Part shown: positions 32,855 to 42,900 of the stretch, one piece after another
Numbering within the stretch: the stretch's first letter is position 1
Layout: every line of letters starts with the position of its first letter
Notes under the pieces: generated by a model
Database searches by the model: none
Told to the model about the DNA's origin: nothing
Seen by the model: the letters and a program-made list of their open reading frames with translations, nothing else
Assembly: GCF_020832325.1 (NCBI RefSeq)
Contig: NZ_JAFIEU010000017.1
Span: 120,853 to 184,852 of the forward strand
Length of the DNA: 64,000 nucleotides
DNA from: Lunatimonas sp.
Lineage (GTDB): Bacteria > Bacteroidota > Bacteroidia > Cytophagales > Cyclobacteriaceae
Direction of reading: 5' to 3'
Translations under genes and position numbers: made by a program

Positions 32855-33739
32855 CTAAGGCTTTTTTTGGTAGATCCTCACGTAATCAATTTCATAGTGT
32901 CTTGGAAATTCGGTGCCGGAAGGGTCTCCGCCGTTTTCTCCAATCGCCAAGTTCAGGAGCAGGTAATGAGGTTGCCGAAACGGATTGAACCCATCAGGAT
33001 TAACCGTTTCATCCAGGTTTACTTCGTTTAGGAGTTTACCGTCTAAGTAGATACGGATGTATTCAGCTGTCCAATCCATCTCCCACGTATGAAAACGGTT
33101 TACCCAATCCGGATCTCCGGCACTGATTTCGCTAAAGGGAATCTTCACTTCATCCCAGGCAGCCCGTTTGTCTACATGAGCCCAGGCCGCATTGGCGAGT
33201 ATAGTTGGTTCACCCTCTACCAAGTAATATTCCATGATATCAATCTCTCCGTTTGCTGGCCAGCCTTGGTCTTTTCCGAGTGTCCAGATAGCGGGCCACA
33301 GACCAACTGCGGTGTCGATTTTTGCGCGCACCTCTACCCAGCCATATTGAAATTCTACCTTGCTACGGGTATGCAAGCTTGAGGATGTGTATTCAGCAAA
33401 TTCCCGGTTCAATCGCCAGTCGGAATGGGAGGGGATGTAGCCAGGGTTCTTTAGCCATTCCCGCCTACCGGTGATGATCAGTTTTCCGTCTTTGATTTCT
33501 GCGTTGTCTTCCTGATACCACTGATGTTCCCGGTTTCGGACAAAGCCAATTTCATACGACCAATGGTCGGAGTTGGGTTTGCCATTCACTTCAAATTCAT
33601 CCGACCAGCGTAACTCGTACCCCTCTTTTTCCGGGGTAGAAGTGGAGTGGAAAGCCTGTTGAGCAGCTAAATTGGTAACAGCGAAACACAAGGAGCAGCT
33701 CTGTAAGCCGATGGCTATAATCTGGTTTAGATTAATCAT
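32855..33739 (-). CDS. Glycoside hydrolase family 16 (endo-beta-glucanase/laminarinase-like)
   Basis: A 294-residue secreted enzyme. A signal peptide (residues ~1-27) precedes the GH16 fold. The catalytic signature GEIDIMEYY has nucleophile E165, D167 and acid/base E170. WPAIWTLG before it and HTWEMDWTAEYIRIYLDG after it are the standard blocks. It probably cleaves beta-1,3(4)-glucans such as laminarin; carrageenan or porphyran types carry different surroundings. No SusC/SusD pair is nearby, so the uptake system lies elsewhere. It reads in the same direction as the SGNH, CxxCH and DUF1080 genes. Confidence 0.94.
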   Translation of the reverse strand: MINLNQIIAIGLQSCSLCFAVTNLAAQQAFHSTSTPEKEGYELRWSDEFEVNGKPNSDHWSYEIGFVRNREHQWYQEDNAEIKDGKLIITGRREWLKNPGYIPSHSDWRLNREFAEYTSSSLHTRSKVEFQYGWVEVRAKIDTAVGLWPAIWTLGKDQGWPANGEIDIMEYYLVEGEPTILANAAWAHVDKRAAWDEVKIPFSEISAGDPDWVNRFHTWEMDWTAEYIRIYLDGKLLNEVNLDETVNPDGFNPFRQPHYLLLNLAIGENGGDPSGTEFPRHYEIDYVRIYQKKP

Positions 33740-33970
33740 TTTAAATAACTGAAATGTAATATGTTAAAATTCAAATTTTAGACAAGACTAAAATTTCGAT
33801 TGCATGTGTTTTCACTTTTTTTGCGTCACTTTATGTCCATTGGAAGCACTACTTAAAGCCTAGGATCATTCGTTCTTTTGCGCTCGTAGTGGATGGAATA
33901 GTTCGCGTATTTTAGAATAATTTGATTTACTTTGCCAGTATAAGCTATCCTATCAACAAAGAAAAGACGT

Positions 33971-35281
33971 ATGCCTATTAACGGTCCGAAAAATTTTATG
34001 TTCTTGGTGTTTGTCCTTGTTATGTCCATGGCAGCGTATGGACAGCAAACTGACTTTGTATATGGGGATGCGTTGCCGGATGCACCGGAGTTGGCCCACA
34101 GGGGAACGTATTCCGTTGGTGTGCGAACCTTGGAATGGACCAACCCGGATCAAGTAGATGTGCAACAAGCAACTGCTGATGCCCAGCCCACCTATGAGCG
34201 AAAGATTACTGTGGAGATCTGGTATCCCAGTATGAATGGTTCGGGAGATGGTACCACGTTTTACGATGAAGTGATGGGAGTAAACGGTGATCCCAACAGG
34301 CCATTGATTCCTTTTTCATTTACCGGACGTGCCACACGGGATGCACCAGCTGTCGTTTCAGTAGCTCCTTTTCCATTGGTGATTGTGTCTCACGGATACC
34401 TTGGTTCCCGGTATTTGATGACGTATTTAACGGAAAATCTGGCCTCCAAAGGATACGTGGTGGTGTCCATCGATCATCCCGAGTCTACCTTTCGGCAGCC
34501 TGGTAAATTTACCAGTACGCTGTATTATCGGGCGCTGGATGATTTGTTTGTATTGGATCAAGTGACCAAGCTATCCGAGCGTTCTTCGGATAGTTTTCTT
34601 TCCGGCCTAGTAGATGTGAATCGTACGGCTTTGGTCGGTTATTCGATGGGTGGATACGGGGTATTGAATGCCGCAGGTGCGGGGTATAGTGCCAGTATGG
34701 GGCGCATGTTTGGTCAAATGAGTGGTGGCAGTAGGCTAATGGAGGATAGGGTTTCTGGCGCCGAAGGCTACGTTTCCCTTGCCGATCCGCGGGTCAAGGC
34801 CATTGTGGCATTTGCTCCTTGGGGGATGCAACGTGGTGCTTGGGATGAGAAGGGTCTCAAGGGAATTAGTGTACCTACTTTTATTGTAGCTGGAGATCAA
34901 GACGATATATCCGGTTATGAGGATGGTGTTAGGGCGATTTACGAAGGAATAACCGCAGCGCAGAAATACCTGTTGGTATATCAGCATGCACGGCACAATG
35001 TAGCCCCCAATCCACCGCCGGCAGCAGCCAATGGCCCAGGGATAAATCCAGAAGAGTATATGCGGTATGCTGAGCCCGTATGGGATGAGCGAAGGATCAA
35101 TAATATCAATCAACACTTTCTTACGGCCTTTTTGGGCGTTCATTTAAAGGGAGAAAGCGCGTTGTCGGAGTATTTGGACCTGACAGAAAATTCCCTGGAA
35201 GAGACCTGGAAAGGCTTTAGACCAAGAACCTCCATAGGGTTGGAGCTTTATCAAGATAAGCCTGGGGAAACCAAGCAGTAA
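33971..35281 (+). CDS. Exported alpha/beta hydrolase (dienelactone hydrolase/PAF-acetylhydrolase-like)
   Basis: A 436-residue exported serine hydrolase with a signal peptide ending AAYGQQ. The oxyanion block is LVIVSHGYLGSRYLM, the nucleophile elbow GYSMGGYG, the acid region VPTFIVAGDQDDISG, and the catalytic His is likely in YQHARHNVAP. The layout resembles platelet-activating-factor acetylhydrolase II-like and chlorophyllase-like enzymes acting on small esters. The actual ester is unknown. It is the first gene of a plus-strand run with an NTF2-like protein, GntP permease, DenD-like and SDR genes, so a lactone or sugar-acid ester is a reasonable guess. Confidence 0.87.
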   Translation: MPINGPKNFMFLVFVLVMSMAAYGQQTDFVYGDALPDAPELAHRGTYSVGVRTLEWTNPDQVDVQQATADAQPTYERKITVEIWYPSMNGSGDGTTFYDEVMGVNGDPNRPLIPFSFTGRATRDAPAVVSVAPFPLVIVSHGYLGSRYLMTYLTENLASKGYVVVSIDHPESTFRQPGKFTSTLYYRALDDLFVLDQVTKLSERSSDSFLSGLVDVNRTALVGYSMGGYGVLNAAGAGYSASMGRMFGQMSGGSRLMEDRVSGAEGYVSLADPRVKAIVAFAPWGMQRGAWDEKGLKGISVPTFIVAGDQDDISGYEDGVRAIYEGITAAQKYLLVYQHARHNVAPNPPPAAANGPGINPEEYMRYAEPVWDERRINNINQHFLTAFLGVHLKGESALSEYLDLTENSLEETWKGFRPRTSIGLELYQDKPGETKQ

Positions 35282-35336
35282 GTAAGCAGAAGGATAGGGA
35301 GGGTATACAGGAGCAATTGACGAAATAACCATTAAG

Positions 35337-35801
35337 ATGATCAAACGATATGTATGGATAGCGATGGGTGTCTTCCAAACTGCTTGGCTGTTTCCAGCAC
35401 AGGCACAGGAGGCATCCGTACCACCGGCGGTTGCTACAGAGCTTACGCAGTTAATTGACCTGTATTCAAAAGCAAGGGAGGAGCAGGATACACTGCTTCT
35501 CAAAGCCATTCTTACCGAAGACATCGACCAATTGGTGTCTTCTGGTGAGTGGCGACTGGGTTTGCGGGTTGCTGTAGAAGGGATGCAGCGAAGTTCGTCG
35601 ATCAACGAAGGTACCCGTACCCTAACGGTCGAGAGGATTCGTTTGTTGGATCCTCAAGTCGCCTTGATAGATGCGCGGTACATCATTAATCCTTCCGATG
35701 GAGGGGATGCACGAAAGATGTGGAGCACGTTTATCGCGGTGTACCGTGAAGGGAGGTGGCGCATCGCGGGGATTCGGAATATGCTGCCAACTGGAAACTA
35801 A
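35337..35801 (+). CDS. Exported NTF2-like (DUF4440/SnoaL-type) protein
   Basis: A 154-residue protein with a signal peptide (ending PAQAQE) and one NTF2-like cone-shaped domain: an N-terminal helix pair (TELTQLIDLYSKAREEQDTLLLKAILTEDID) and the curved sheet ending STFIAVYREGRWRIAGIRNMLP. These domains bind small ligands or act as isomerases and dehydratases; there is no motif to choose. It lies 55 bases after the hydrolase and upstream of the sugar-acid genes. Confidence 0.85.
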   Translation: MIKRYVWIAMGVFQTAWLFPAQAQEASVPPAVATELTQLIDLYSKAREEQDTLLLKAILTEDIDQLVSSGEWRLGLRVAVEGMQRSSSINEGTRTLTVERIRLLDPQVALIDARYIINPSDGGDARKMWSTFIAVYREGRWRIAGIRNMLPTGN

Positions 35802-35875
35802 CCCTAAGTCCTAAGGAGGCTAAACGGATGTTGGGTTTTTTTGGTGTTTGGCGGTTTTTTTTCTTTCTTTAGCCA

Positions 35876-37246
35876 ATGGATTTGATCGTACATTCGGTCT
35901 ATTGGCCTTTCTTCCTTCTTTTGTCCAGTGTACTATTGGTTATCTTGCTGATCGGCAAGCTGAAAGTCCACCCTTTTTTTGCGTTGATGCTGGCGTCGCT
36001 GTATGTTGGGATGTTCACGCCAGGCCTTTCTTTGCTCCCCGGTCAAAATTGGATCAATACGGCGTTGGAACTGCCCATGATCGAATTTGGGGTCATGGCT
36101 GGAAAAATTGCTTGGGTGATTGCGCTTGCAGCTATCATCGGTGCCGCCATGTTGGAAAGTCGGGCCGCGGAGCGGATTGTCAATGATCTATTGCGCTATT
36201 TGGGAGAATCGCGGGCTGCATTTGCCTTGCTGTTGTGTGGGTTTATCCTTTCCATTCCTGTTTTTTTTGACACGGTTTTTTTTCTGCTGATTCCATTGGG
36301 GATTGCCCTCGCACGTAAAACCGGAAAGGATTACGTCTGGTATGTCTTGGTCATTGGAGGTGGTGCAGTGATCAATCACAGCATTGTACCCCCAACACCG
36401 GGCCCGTTGATCATGGCAGAAACGCTCTCTCTAGACCTTGGCTTGGTGATATTGGCAGGTTTGATTGCGGGGATTGTGCCTGCCGCATTGGTATGGATAG
36501 TAGGTAAAAAAATAAATGAGCGTTTGCCTTTACCTATTCGTATTCAAATAAACAAAGAAACGAAGGTGAGCACGCTCCCTGGTATTGTACTTTCACTGTC
36601 TCCTATCGTATTACCGGTTGGTTTGATTGCCTTTTCTTCTGTGGTTTCGGTACTTGTAGAGGAGGTTCCAGCCTGGGTAGCGTTTTTGGGTAATAAAAAT
36701 ACGGCCATGGCATTGGGCGCTGTCGTTGCGGTCTATTTGTGGGCAAGGCAGCAGGGTTTAAGTCGATCTCAGCTTTGGCAAAAAGTCAACAAGCCTTTGG
36801 AAATAGGCGGCATGATTATCTTGATTACGAGTGCAGGAGGGGCCTATGGAGCGATGATAGGCCATACAGGGATTGGTGAGGTTATCAAATTGCTAGCCGA
36901 GGACTTTCATATTCATTATATTCCCCTGGCTTGGCTGATTGCAGCCATCTTTAAGACTGCGCAGGGCTCGGGAACCGTAGCCATGATTGCGTCATCCTCC
37001 ATCATGGCTGGCATCATGCAAGCGGGCCCCGTGATGGATTTTCACCCCATCTACCTGTTGCTGGCCATGGGTTTTGGATCGGTATTTCTATCTTGGATGA
37101 ACGACAGCGCCTTTTGGGTAGTAGCACGGATGAGCGGTTTTTCGGAAAAGGAAACCCTAAAAACGTGGACTTTTCTTTTGGCAGTAATCGGAATAGTGGG
37201 GCTGTTGCAGGTTATGCTGGTGGCATGGCTATTTCCATTGTTTTAA
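35876..37246 (+). CDS. Gluconate:H+ symporter family (GntP) permease
   Basis: A 456-residue inner-membrane protein with about 12-14 hydrophobic segments and typical GntP blocks: KLKVHPFFALMLASL at the start, MLESRAAERIVNDLL, FFDTVFFLLIPLGIALA, INHSIVPPTPGPL and the conserved AQGSGTVAM. GntP permeases take up gluconate and related aldonic acids with protons. The next gene is a DenD-like D-erythronate dehydrogenase, so the likely cargo is a four-carbon or similar sugar acid rather than gluconate itself. Confidence 0.93.
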   Translation: MDLIVHSVYWPFFLLLSSVLLVILLIGKLKVHPFFALMLASLYVGMFTPGLSLLPGQNWINTALELPMIEFGVMAGKIAWVIALAAIIGAAMLESRAAERIVNDLLRYLGESRAAFALLLCGFILSIPVFFDTVFFLLIPLGIALARKTGKDYVWYVLVIGGGAVINHSIVPPTPGPLIMAETLSLDLGLVILAGLIAGIVPAALVWIVGKKINERLPLPIRIQINKETKVSTLPGIVLSLSPIVLPVGLIAFSSVVSVLVEEVPAWVAFLGNKNTAMALGAVVAVYLWARQQGLSRSQLWQKVNKPLEIGGMIILITSAGGAYGAMIGHTGIGEVIKLLAEDFHIHYIPLAWLIAAIFKTAQGSGTVAMIASSSIMAGIMQAGPVMDFHPIYLLLAMGFGSVFLSWMNDSAFWVVARMSGFSEKETLKTWTFLLAVIGIVGLLQVMLVAWLFPLF

Positions 37247-37281
37247 TCAAATGAATCATAAACGCAACAAATAGAAACGAT

Positions 37282-38250
37282 ATGCATGCAGTAGTCATTG
37301 GTGGAGGAGGCTTCGTGGGAAGTCGATTGGCCCGGGAGTTGGTAAAGGTTGGGGCCTTTTCTCAAGGAAAAATTACCAAAATCACCCTCATGGACAGGGA
37401 GTTTCCGGAGGAGCTGCTCAATGAGGGGAGTTTTCACTTTGTGGTCGGTGATTTTAGTGAAGAACAGGTTATTCGACCGGTCTTAGAGCAACGCCCAGAG
37501 CTGATTTTCCATTTGGCGGCTGTGGTAAGTGGAGAGGCGGAGAAGAATTTTGAGCTGGGGATGAAGGTAAACCTACATGGATCCCTTCAATTATTAGAAA
37601 TCTGTCGGGAATTGGCCCATAAACCGCGAGTGATCTTTGCGAGCTCCTGTGGCGTGTTTGGTGGGGATGTTACGCAAGTAGTTGCGGATACTACTGCACC
37701 CAAGCCCAGGAGTTCCTATGGTACCCAAAAGGCCATAGTTGAGTTGTTGGTAAACGACTATTCGCGCCGGGGTTTTGTTGACGGGCGAACGCTCCGTCTA
37801 CCCACCATCACCGTGAGGCCGGGTAAGCCAAACGCTGCCACTTCTTCATTCTTAAGCGGCATAATCCGTGAACCCTTACATGGAGTTTTGGCCACGTATC
37901 CGGTATCGGAGGATTCAGCGTTTTGGCTTTTATCCCCTAAAAGGGTGGTGCAAAATTTCATCCATGCTGCTAAATTAGGGAGTGACTTGCTAGGGGATGA
38001 CCGCATTATCACACTACCCGGAATTACGGCTTCTGTTGGACAATTATTGGAGAGCTTGCGACAAGTGGCCGGCGAGGAGGTTGCCAAGCGGGCCGTTTAC
38101 GAACCAGATGCTTTTCTACAAGGGATTGTGTTAACCTGGCCACCGAATTTTGAACCCACAAGGGCATTGGAGTTGGGTTTTGTAAGAGACGCGTCCACCG
38201 AAGAGATCATCCGCAATTACATCGAAGAAGAAGGTGTTTCTGTCTATTAA
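37282..38250 (+). CDS. denD: DenD-like D-erythronate dehydrogenase (extended SDR)
   Basis: A 322-residue extended SDR. The Rossmann motif is IGGGGFVGSRLA. Residues HLAAVVSGEAEKNFELGMKVN and the active-site pair in SSYGTQKAIVELL (YxxxK) are family hallmarks. The blocks LRLPTITVRPGKPN and AATSSFLSGIIREPL are, to my knowledge, specific to the DenD group, which oxidises D-erythronate at C2. The usual partners, a DUF1537 kinase (DenK) and a PdxA2-like dehydrogenase, are not in the window, so downstream steps are encoded elsewhere or the substrate differs. Confidence 0.85.
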   Translation: MHAVVIGGGGFVGSRLARELVKVGAFSQGKITKITLMDREFPEELLNEGSFHFVVGDFSEEQVIRPVLEQRPELIFHLAAVVSGEAEKNFELGMKVNLHGSLQLLEICRELAHKPRVIFASSCGVFGGDVTQVVADTTAPKPRSSYGTQKAIVELLVNDYSRRGFVDGRTLRLPTITVRPGKPNAATSSFLSGIIREPLHGVLATYPVSEDSAFWLLSPKRVVQNFIHAAKLGSDLLGDDRIITLPGITASVGQLLESLRQVAGEEVAKRAVYEPDAFLQGIVLTWPPNFEPTRALELGFVRDASTEEIIRNYIEEEGVSVY

Positions 38251-38259
38251 TAAACGAAA

Positions 38260-39012
38260 ATGAGTCAAACAAAAAAAGTAGCGTTGGTGACCGGCGCTGG
38301 GTCGGGCATTGGTAGGGCCGTATGTGTAGCGTTAAGTGAAGCTGGATGGAGCTTGGTGCTTGCAGGAAGGAGGGAGGCACATCTAAACGAAACGGCTGGG
38401 CGTTGTTTGGGGGTGGAAACCCTGGTGGTTGCTTCGGATATAACGTCTCCAGCAAGCGTCAAGAGATTGTTTCAGGAAGTGGAGATGCGTTTTGGAAGAC
38501 TGGACCTTCTTTTCAACAATGCCGGTGTGAATGCGCCCTATCTGCCATTGGAGGATCTGCCCTTTTCAGAATGGCAGCGGGTGGTAGAAACCAACCTAAC
38601 GGGTGCATTTCTTTGTACTCAAGAGGCATTCCGTCTTATGAAGAAGCAAGATCTAAAGGGCGGCCGGATAATCAACAATGGCTCTATTTCGGCGCATGTA
38701 CCCAGACCCCTGTCAGCGCCCTACACGGCGACTAAGCATGCTGTAACCGGACTAACCAAGGCAACCTCTTTGGATGGTCGCCAGCATGGCATCACTTGTG
38801 GTCAAATAGATGTGGGCAATGCAGCTACGGCTATGACCGAGAAAATGTCGTCTGGAGTTTTACAAGCAGATGGTTCGGTGAAACCGGAAGCGACCATGGA
38901 TATGGCCGATGTGGGGCGTGCGGTGGCTTATATGGCGAGCCTACCGGCAGATACCAATGTGCCCTTTATGACCATTATGGCCAATGAGATGCCTTACATG
39001 GGTAGGGGATGA
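38260..39012 (+). CDS. Short-chain dehydrogenase/reductase
   Basis: A 250-residue classical SDR. The cofactor motif is [14 protein letters not shown] is followed by N in TNLTGAFLC, the catalytic Ser is in [11 protein letters not shown], and the YTATKHA block gives Tyr and Lys. The Arg-rich GRREAHL after the second strand suggests NADPH rather than NADH. It follows denD by 9 bases and probably acts on the same sugar-acid route, for example as a keto-acid reductase. Substrate unknown. Confidence 0.92.
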   Translation: MSQTKKVALVTGAGSGIGRAVCVALSEAGWSLVLAGRREAHLNETAGRCLGVETLVVASDITSPASVKRLFQEVEMRFGRLDLLFNNAGVNAPYLPLEDLPFSEWQRVVETNLTGAFLCTQEAFRLMKKQDLKGGRIINNGSISAHVPRPLSAPYTATKHAVTGLTKATSLDGRQHGITCGQIDVGNAATAMTEKMSSGVLQADGSVKPEATMDMADVGRAVAYMASLPADTNVPFMTIMANEMPYMGRG

Positions 39013-39200
39013 CCGGTTTGGGAAAAAAGGTTTAGGGAAGGGGTGTTTTTAAGCACGGTACCGTCGTCAGAACCAAAGATAGGGAACTATCGTTTGATGT
39101 TGCACCCAATTAAAGAGAAAACTATGGGGAGGTAGAACCAATTCATCGATTATGCGTTCTTAAAAAATGCCACTTTTCGAAACGATGTGTAGTAAACGAT

Positions 39201-39208
39201 TAAATTTG
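39201..39208 (+). promoter_or_regulatory. Candidate -7 box (TAAATTTG)
   Basis: An exact TAnnTTTG match 8 bases before the LOG-family start at 39217. Transcription would begin almost at the ATG, so the mRNA could be close to leaderless. There is a weak TTTT at 39174-39177 but no good -33. Confidence 0.35.
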
Positions 39209-39216
39209 GAGCTGAT

Positions 39217-39972
39217 ATGATAAAAAGACAAGAAAAGAGCGTAATACCCTTGGTGAATCCAGAGGAGGAGGCATTTTTTGCGGGGCCTCAAAGTAGGATC
39301 AAAGACCTTAAGTTCAGTTTGAAGGTTTTGATTGAATTTGTTCGTGGGTTTAGGACGCTACATTTTGTGGGGCCTTGCATTACGGTTTTCGGTTCCGCCC
39401 GCTTTGAGGAACACGATGATTTCTATCAAATGGGTGTTACGGTGGGAGAACGCATCAGTAAATTAGGCTTTACCGTGATGACGGGCGGTGGTCCGGGAAT
39501 CATGGAAGCAGCCAATCGCGGGGCAAAAAATGCTGGTGGTAAGTCTGTCGGGTGCAATATCGTATTGCCCTTTGAGCAATTTCCAAATACCTACTTGGAC
39601 CGTTACATGGACTTTAAGTATTTTTTTGTTCGAAAGGTATTGTTGTCAAAGTACAGCTATGGTTTTGTAGTGCTTCCCGGTGGATTCGGCACCTTGGATG
39701 AGTTTTTCGAAGCGCTTACCTTAATACAAACCGAGGTGATGAAACGATTCCCTGTGGTGTTGATGGGGACGCAATTTCACCGGCATATTTACCAGCATAT
39801 CCTGTACATGGCAGAAGTGGGCACCATCAGCAAAGAGGACATAGATCTTTTTCTATTGACCGACGATGTGGATGAAATGGAGCAACACCTTCGCAAATAT
39901 GCCATTGAAGGTTTTGGATTGAAACGACGTGAACAGCCGGTGCCCTCTCCTCTCTTAGGTGAACGATCTTGA
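39217..39972 (+). CDS. LOG-family (lysine decarboxylase-like) nucleotide 5'-monophosphate phosphoribohydrolase
   Basis: A 251-residue Rossmann-fold protein of the TIGR00730/LOG family. The catalytic motifs are GGGPGIMEAANRGA and LPGGFGTLDEFFE (the PGGxGTxxE signature). Residues ~130-150 (FKYFFVRKVLLSKYSYGFV) match the Bacteroidetes subgroup. Characterised members release ribose 5-phosphate from cytokinin nucleotides or purine monophosphates. It has its own promoter candidate, and the convergent CxxCH gene ends 8 bases after its stop. Confidence 0.92.
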   Translation: MIKRQEKSVIPLVNPEEEAFFAGPQSRIKDLKFSLKVLIEFVRGFRTLHFVGPCITVFGSARFEEHDDFYQMGVTVGERISKLGFTVMTGGGPGIMEAANRGAKNAGGKSVGCNIVLPFEQFPNTYLDRYMDFKYFFVRKVLLSKYSYGFVVLPGGFGTLDEFFEALTLIQTEVMKRFPVVLMGTQFHRHIYQHILYMAEVGTISKEDIDLFLLTDDVDEMEQHLRKYAIEGFGLKRREQPVPSPLLGERS

Positions 39973-39980
39973 CCTGTTTT

Positions 39981-42900
39981 TTATTCGGAAAGATACGCCA
40001 CTAAGTCTTGGATTTCTTGAGTGCTTAGTTCCTGAAGTAAGCCTTCTGGCATGCTTGACCATTGCATAATGTTACTGGATTGTACCTTGTTTTCAGGGAG
40101 TATAATGACCTTTCCCCCGTGGGTAGGTTGTAGGTAGATGGTGTTACCTTCCTGTTTGGTAATTCGTCCTTCCAAGATTCTGCCGTCTGTGGTCTGGAAT
40201 TGGTACGTTTCATAGCCTTCACGGATATCCGCATTCGGATCTACTACATGGAGCAATAGGTACTCTTTGTTACTCAAGTCATACCCACTCAAATCCGGTC
40301 CTAGCAAACCACCCTCTGCATTGAGCCGATGGCAAGAAAGGCATGTGTTGCGATAAACCAGCTTTCCAGCGGATGCGTCTCCGTTACTATTTGCAAGAAT
40401 TCCGCTCATCCGCCGGATTTCAGTTGTTTTCTTGTCTGATGTCCACGGCATGCTTTTGGGCCAGAGCTTCGCTACTTTTTGGGTTACCTCTTCATCGTTC
40501 AGCAGTAGAAATTTTCTCGCCAGTAAACCGGGCACATCTGTCGCGTGGATGGTACGTGTTTCCTCGATTTCCTTCAAAAAATCTTTCGCCCATTTGTCGC
40601 GCACCGAAAATAGATGGATAGCGGCTTCGCGTACGTAGGCATCCGCACGAATGGCCGGGTACAATTCGGCAAGGGTTGTTCCGATAATGGGTTCATTGTA
40701 AGCTTCGGAGGCCTGAAGGGCCGCTTGTTTGATAGCCGAAGACGGGTCCTTCTGAATGAGGCGCAGCAGAATCGGAACGGCCTCGGATGCGTCAACTTCA
40801 CCCATCAGAGTGATATAGTTCAAACGTAGTGGTAGGGGGGCTTCCTGATTTTCCATAATACCCAGCGCTTCGGTTATTGCCGTTTTATTACCTTGCCGGA
40901 TGGCGAGGGTAAGCGGGGCATTGCCCGTATTTCGGTAAATAAGGTCGATGCTGGCTTGTAGCTTATCCGGGAGATGCAACGCGGTATTTCCACGCAAGCC
41001 TTCCATGATACCGTTTACTACCAATGCTTCCAAGGCGTTGTTTCCTGCAAGTTCCAGTAGTTTTTCGCAGGCTTCCAAATCCAGTGGTTCCCCCGACATG
41101 GTCCATCTTTGTGCCAGACGACCTACTAGTGCTGTCGCAACTAGGGGCTGTTTCCAAGATGACTTTTCACGGAAAAGGGTCAATAGCCCATCTCGGTCTT
41201 TTCCAGCAATGCTTTCTGTAGCCCACCAAATTTGCAGAGGTAGATCCGGATCGTTTTCCAAGTCTTCCCTGACTACAAGCTTTTGGATGATGGGTATGGC
41301 GTGGGGCGCAGGTAATCTTTTTGCAGTAGAGGCTAGTTGGCTCAGCACCTCGAGTTGCTTTTCGGATGCGGCTAATTCGGCAATCTTGCTAGCTATGCCA
41401 TCAGCTACGTGCATACGGTCTCCTAATAGGCGTACGGTCCACATACGAACATAGGGATCCGTATGGGAGAGCGCTTCAAGGGCCTGCTCGTCGGTCAACC
41501 CACCGGATGAGTGAAGTGCCCACAATGCTTCTAAGGCGAGTTGACCCTCGGATGTCTTCAACAGGTTTTGCAGGGGTAAAATGGCCTCTCTATCCTTTCG
41601 GTCACCAAAAATGCGCTGGGCCTGCTGTCTATACCACTTGTTGTCATGCGAAAGGAGTGCGATCAGTTCCTTGGTAGTAAGTAGACTGAGATCCCCAGTT
41701 CTATAGCCGTGACTGTCACCTTTGGGACTCAGCCGGTATATTCTTCCGCTGCTTTTATGCCAGGTGTCTCTGGGGTCAACATGCGTAAGACGACTATCGT
41801 ACCAATCTGTAAGGTAAACTGCGCCGTCCGGGCCGGTTTTGATATCGATAGGCCTGAACCACTTGTCTGAAGACACGAGGGAGATATCCTCGTCAACTAC
41901 CTGAAAGGAGGAGCCCCAGGATTCTAGCCGGGTTAGCTGCACGTAATTATGGAGGGGGTTTAACGCAAGCAGTTTACCCCGATACCGTTCGGGCAATAAA
42001 CCGGCCTCATAGCGAATCATGCCATGAGTAAACCGCTTTTTTTCTCCTTCCAGGGGCATGTTGGGTAAATAGCCAAAGGCGTAGGGGTTGGTAAGTGGCC
42101 CATGTTTACCCCAGCTTTTGACATAATATCCACCCTGCTTATAGTAAGGCCCCCTGTCCGATCCGTTGGACCCGGAGAATATCCGCCCTTTACTATCAAA
42201 TTCCAAGTTAAACGGATTGTTGCCGCCTCCTTCGGCAAACAGTTCAAAGGTTTCCGATTCTGGATGAAACCTCCATACAGCCTGGCCTAGAAAGCGAACG
42301 TCCTTGCTTTGCTTTGTCTGAATATTGGATGTAGTGGTGCTTCCTTGAACGCCGTAAAGCCAACCATCGGGCCCCCAAGTCAGGCTATTGGCGATGGCAT
42401 GGGTGTCTTCCAGGCCAAATCCGGAAGCATGCACCGTCGGATCTGCGTCTGGAATGCCATCGTCGTTTGAATCAGGGTAGGAAAGGAGGTAGGGGGGGGT
42501 TAGTACCCAGATTTTTCCTCTGCCTACCAAGACAGAAGTTGCGATGTTCAAGCCAGTGATTGCGTCGGTAGACTTGTCAAAAACACCGTCTCCATTTGTA
42601 TCTTCAAAGAAGGTAATTTTATCCGCTCCCTGCACCCCTGAAGGTGGTGCATCGGGGGTTTTGTCAAAGGTAACACGGGTATGGTTATCTATAGAGGTAA
42701 CTTTAAGTCCTTTTGGATAGGGATATTGATTGTATTGTACCACCCAGAGTCGCCCTTTATGGTCGAAATTCAATTCAACTGGCTGCACGATTTCCGGCTC
42801 TGCCAGCACCAAGGATATTTCTAAATCGAAGGCAGGCTTAAAAAGCGTAAGTGCATCTTCCGGAGATGAAGGGAAGGAATTGGGATCAGTCACAGCGCCT

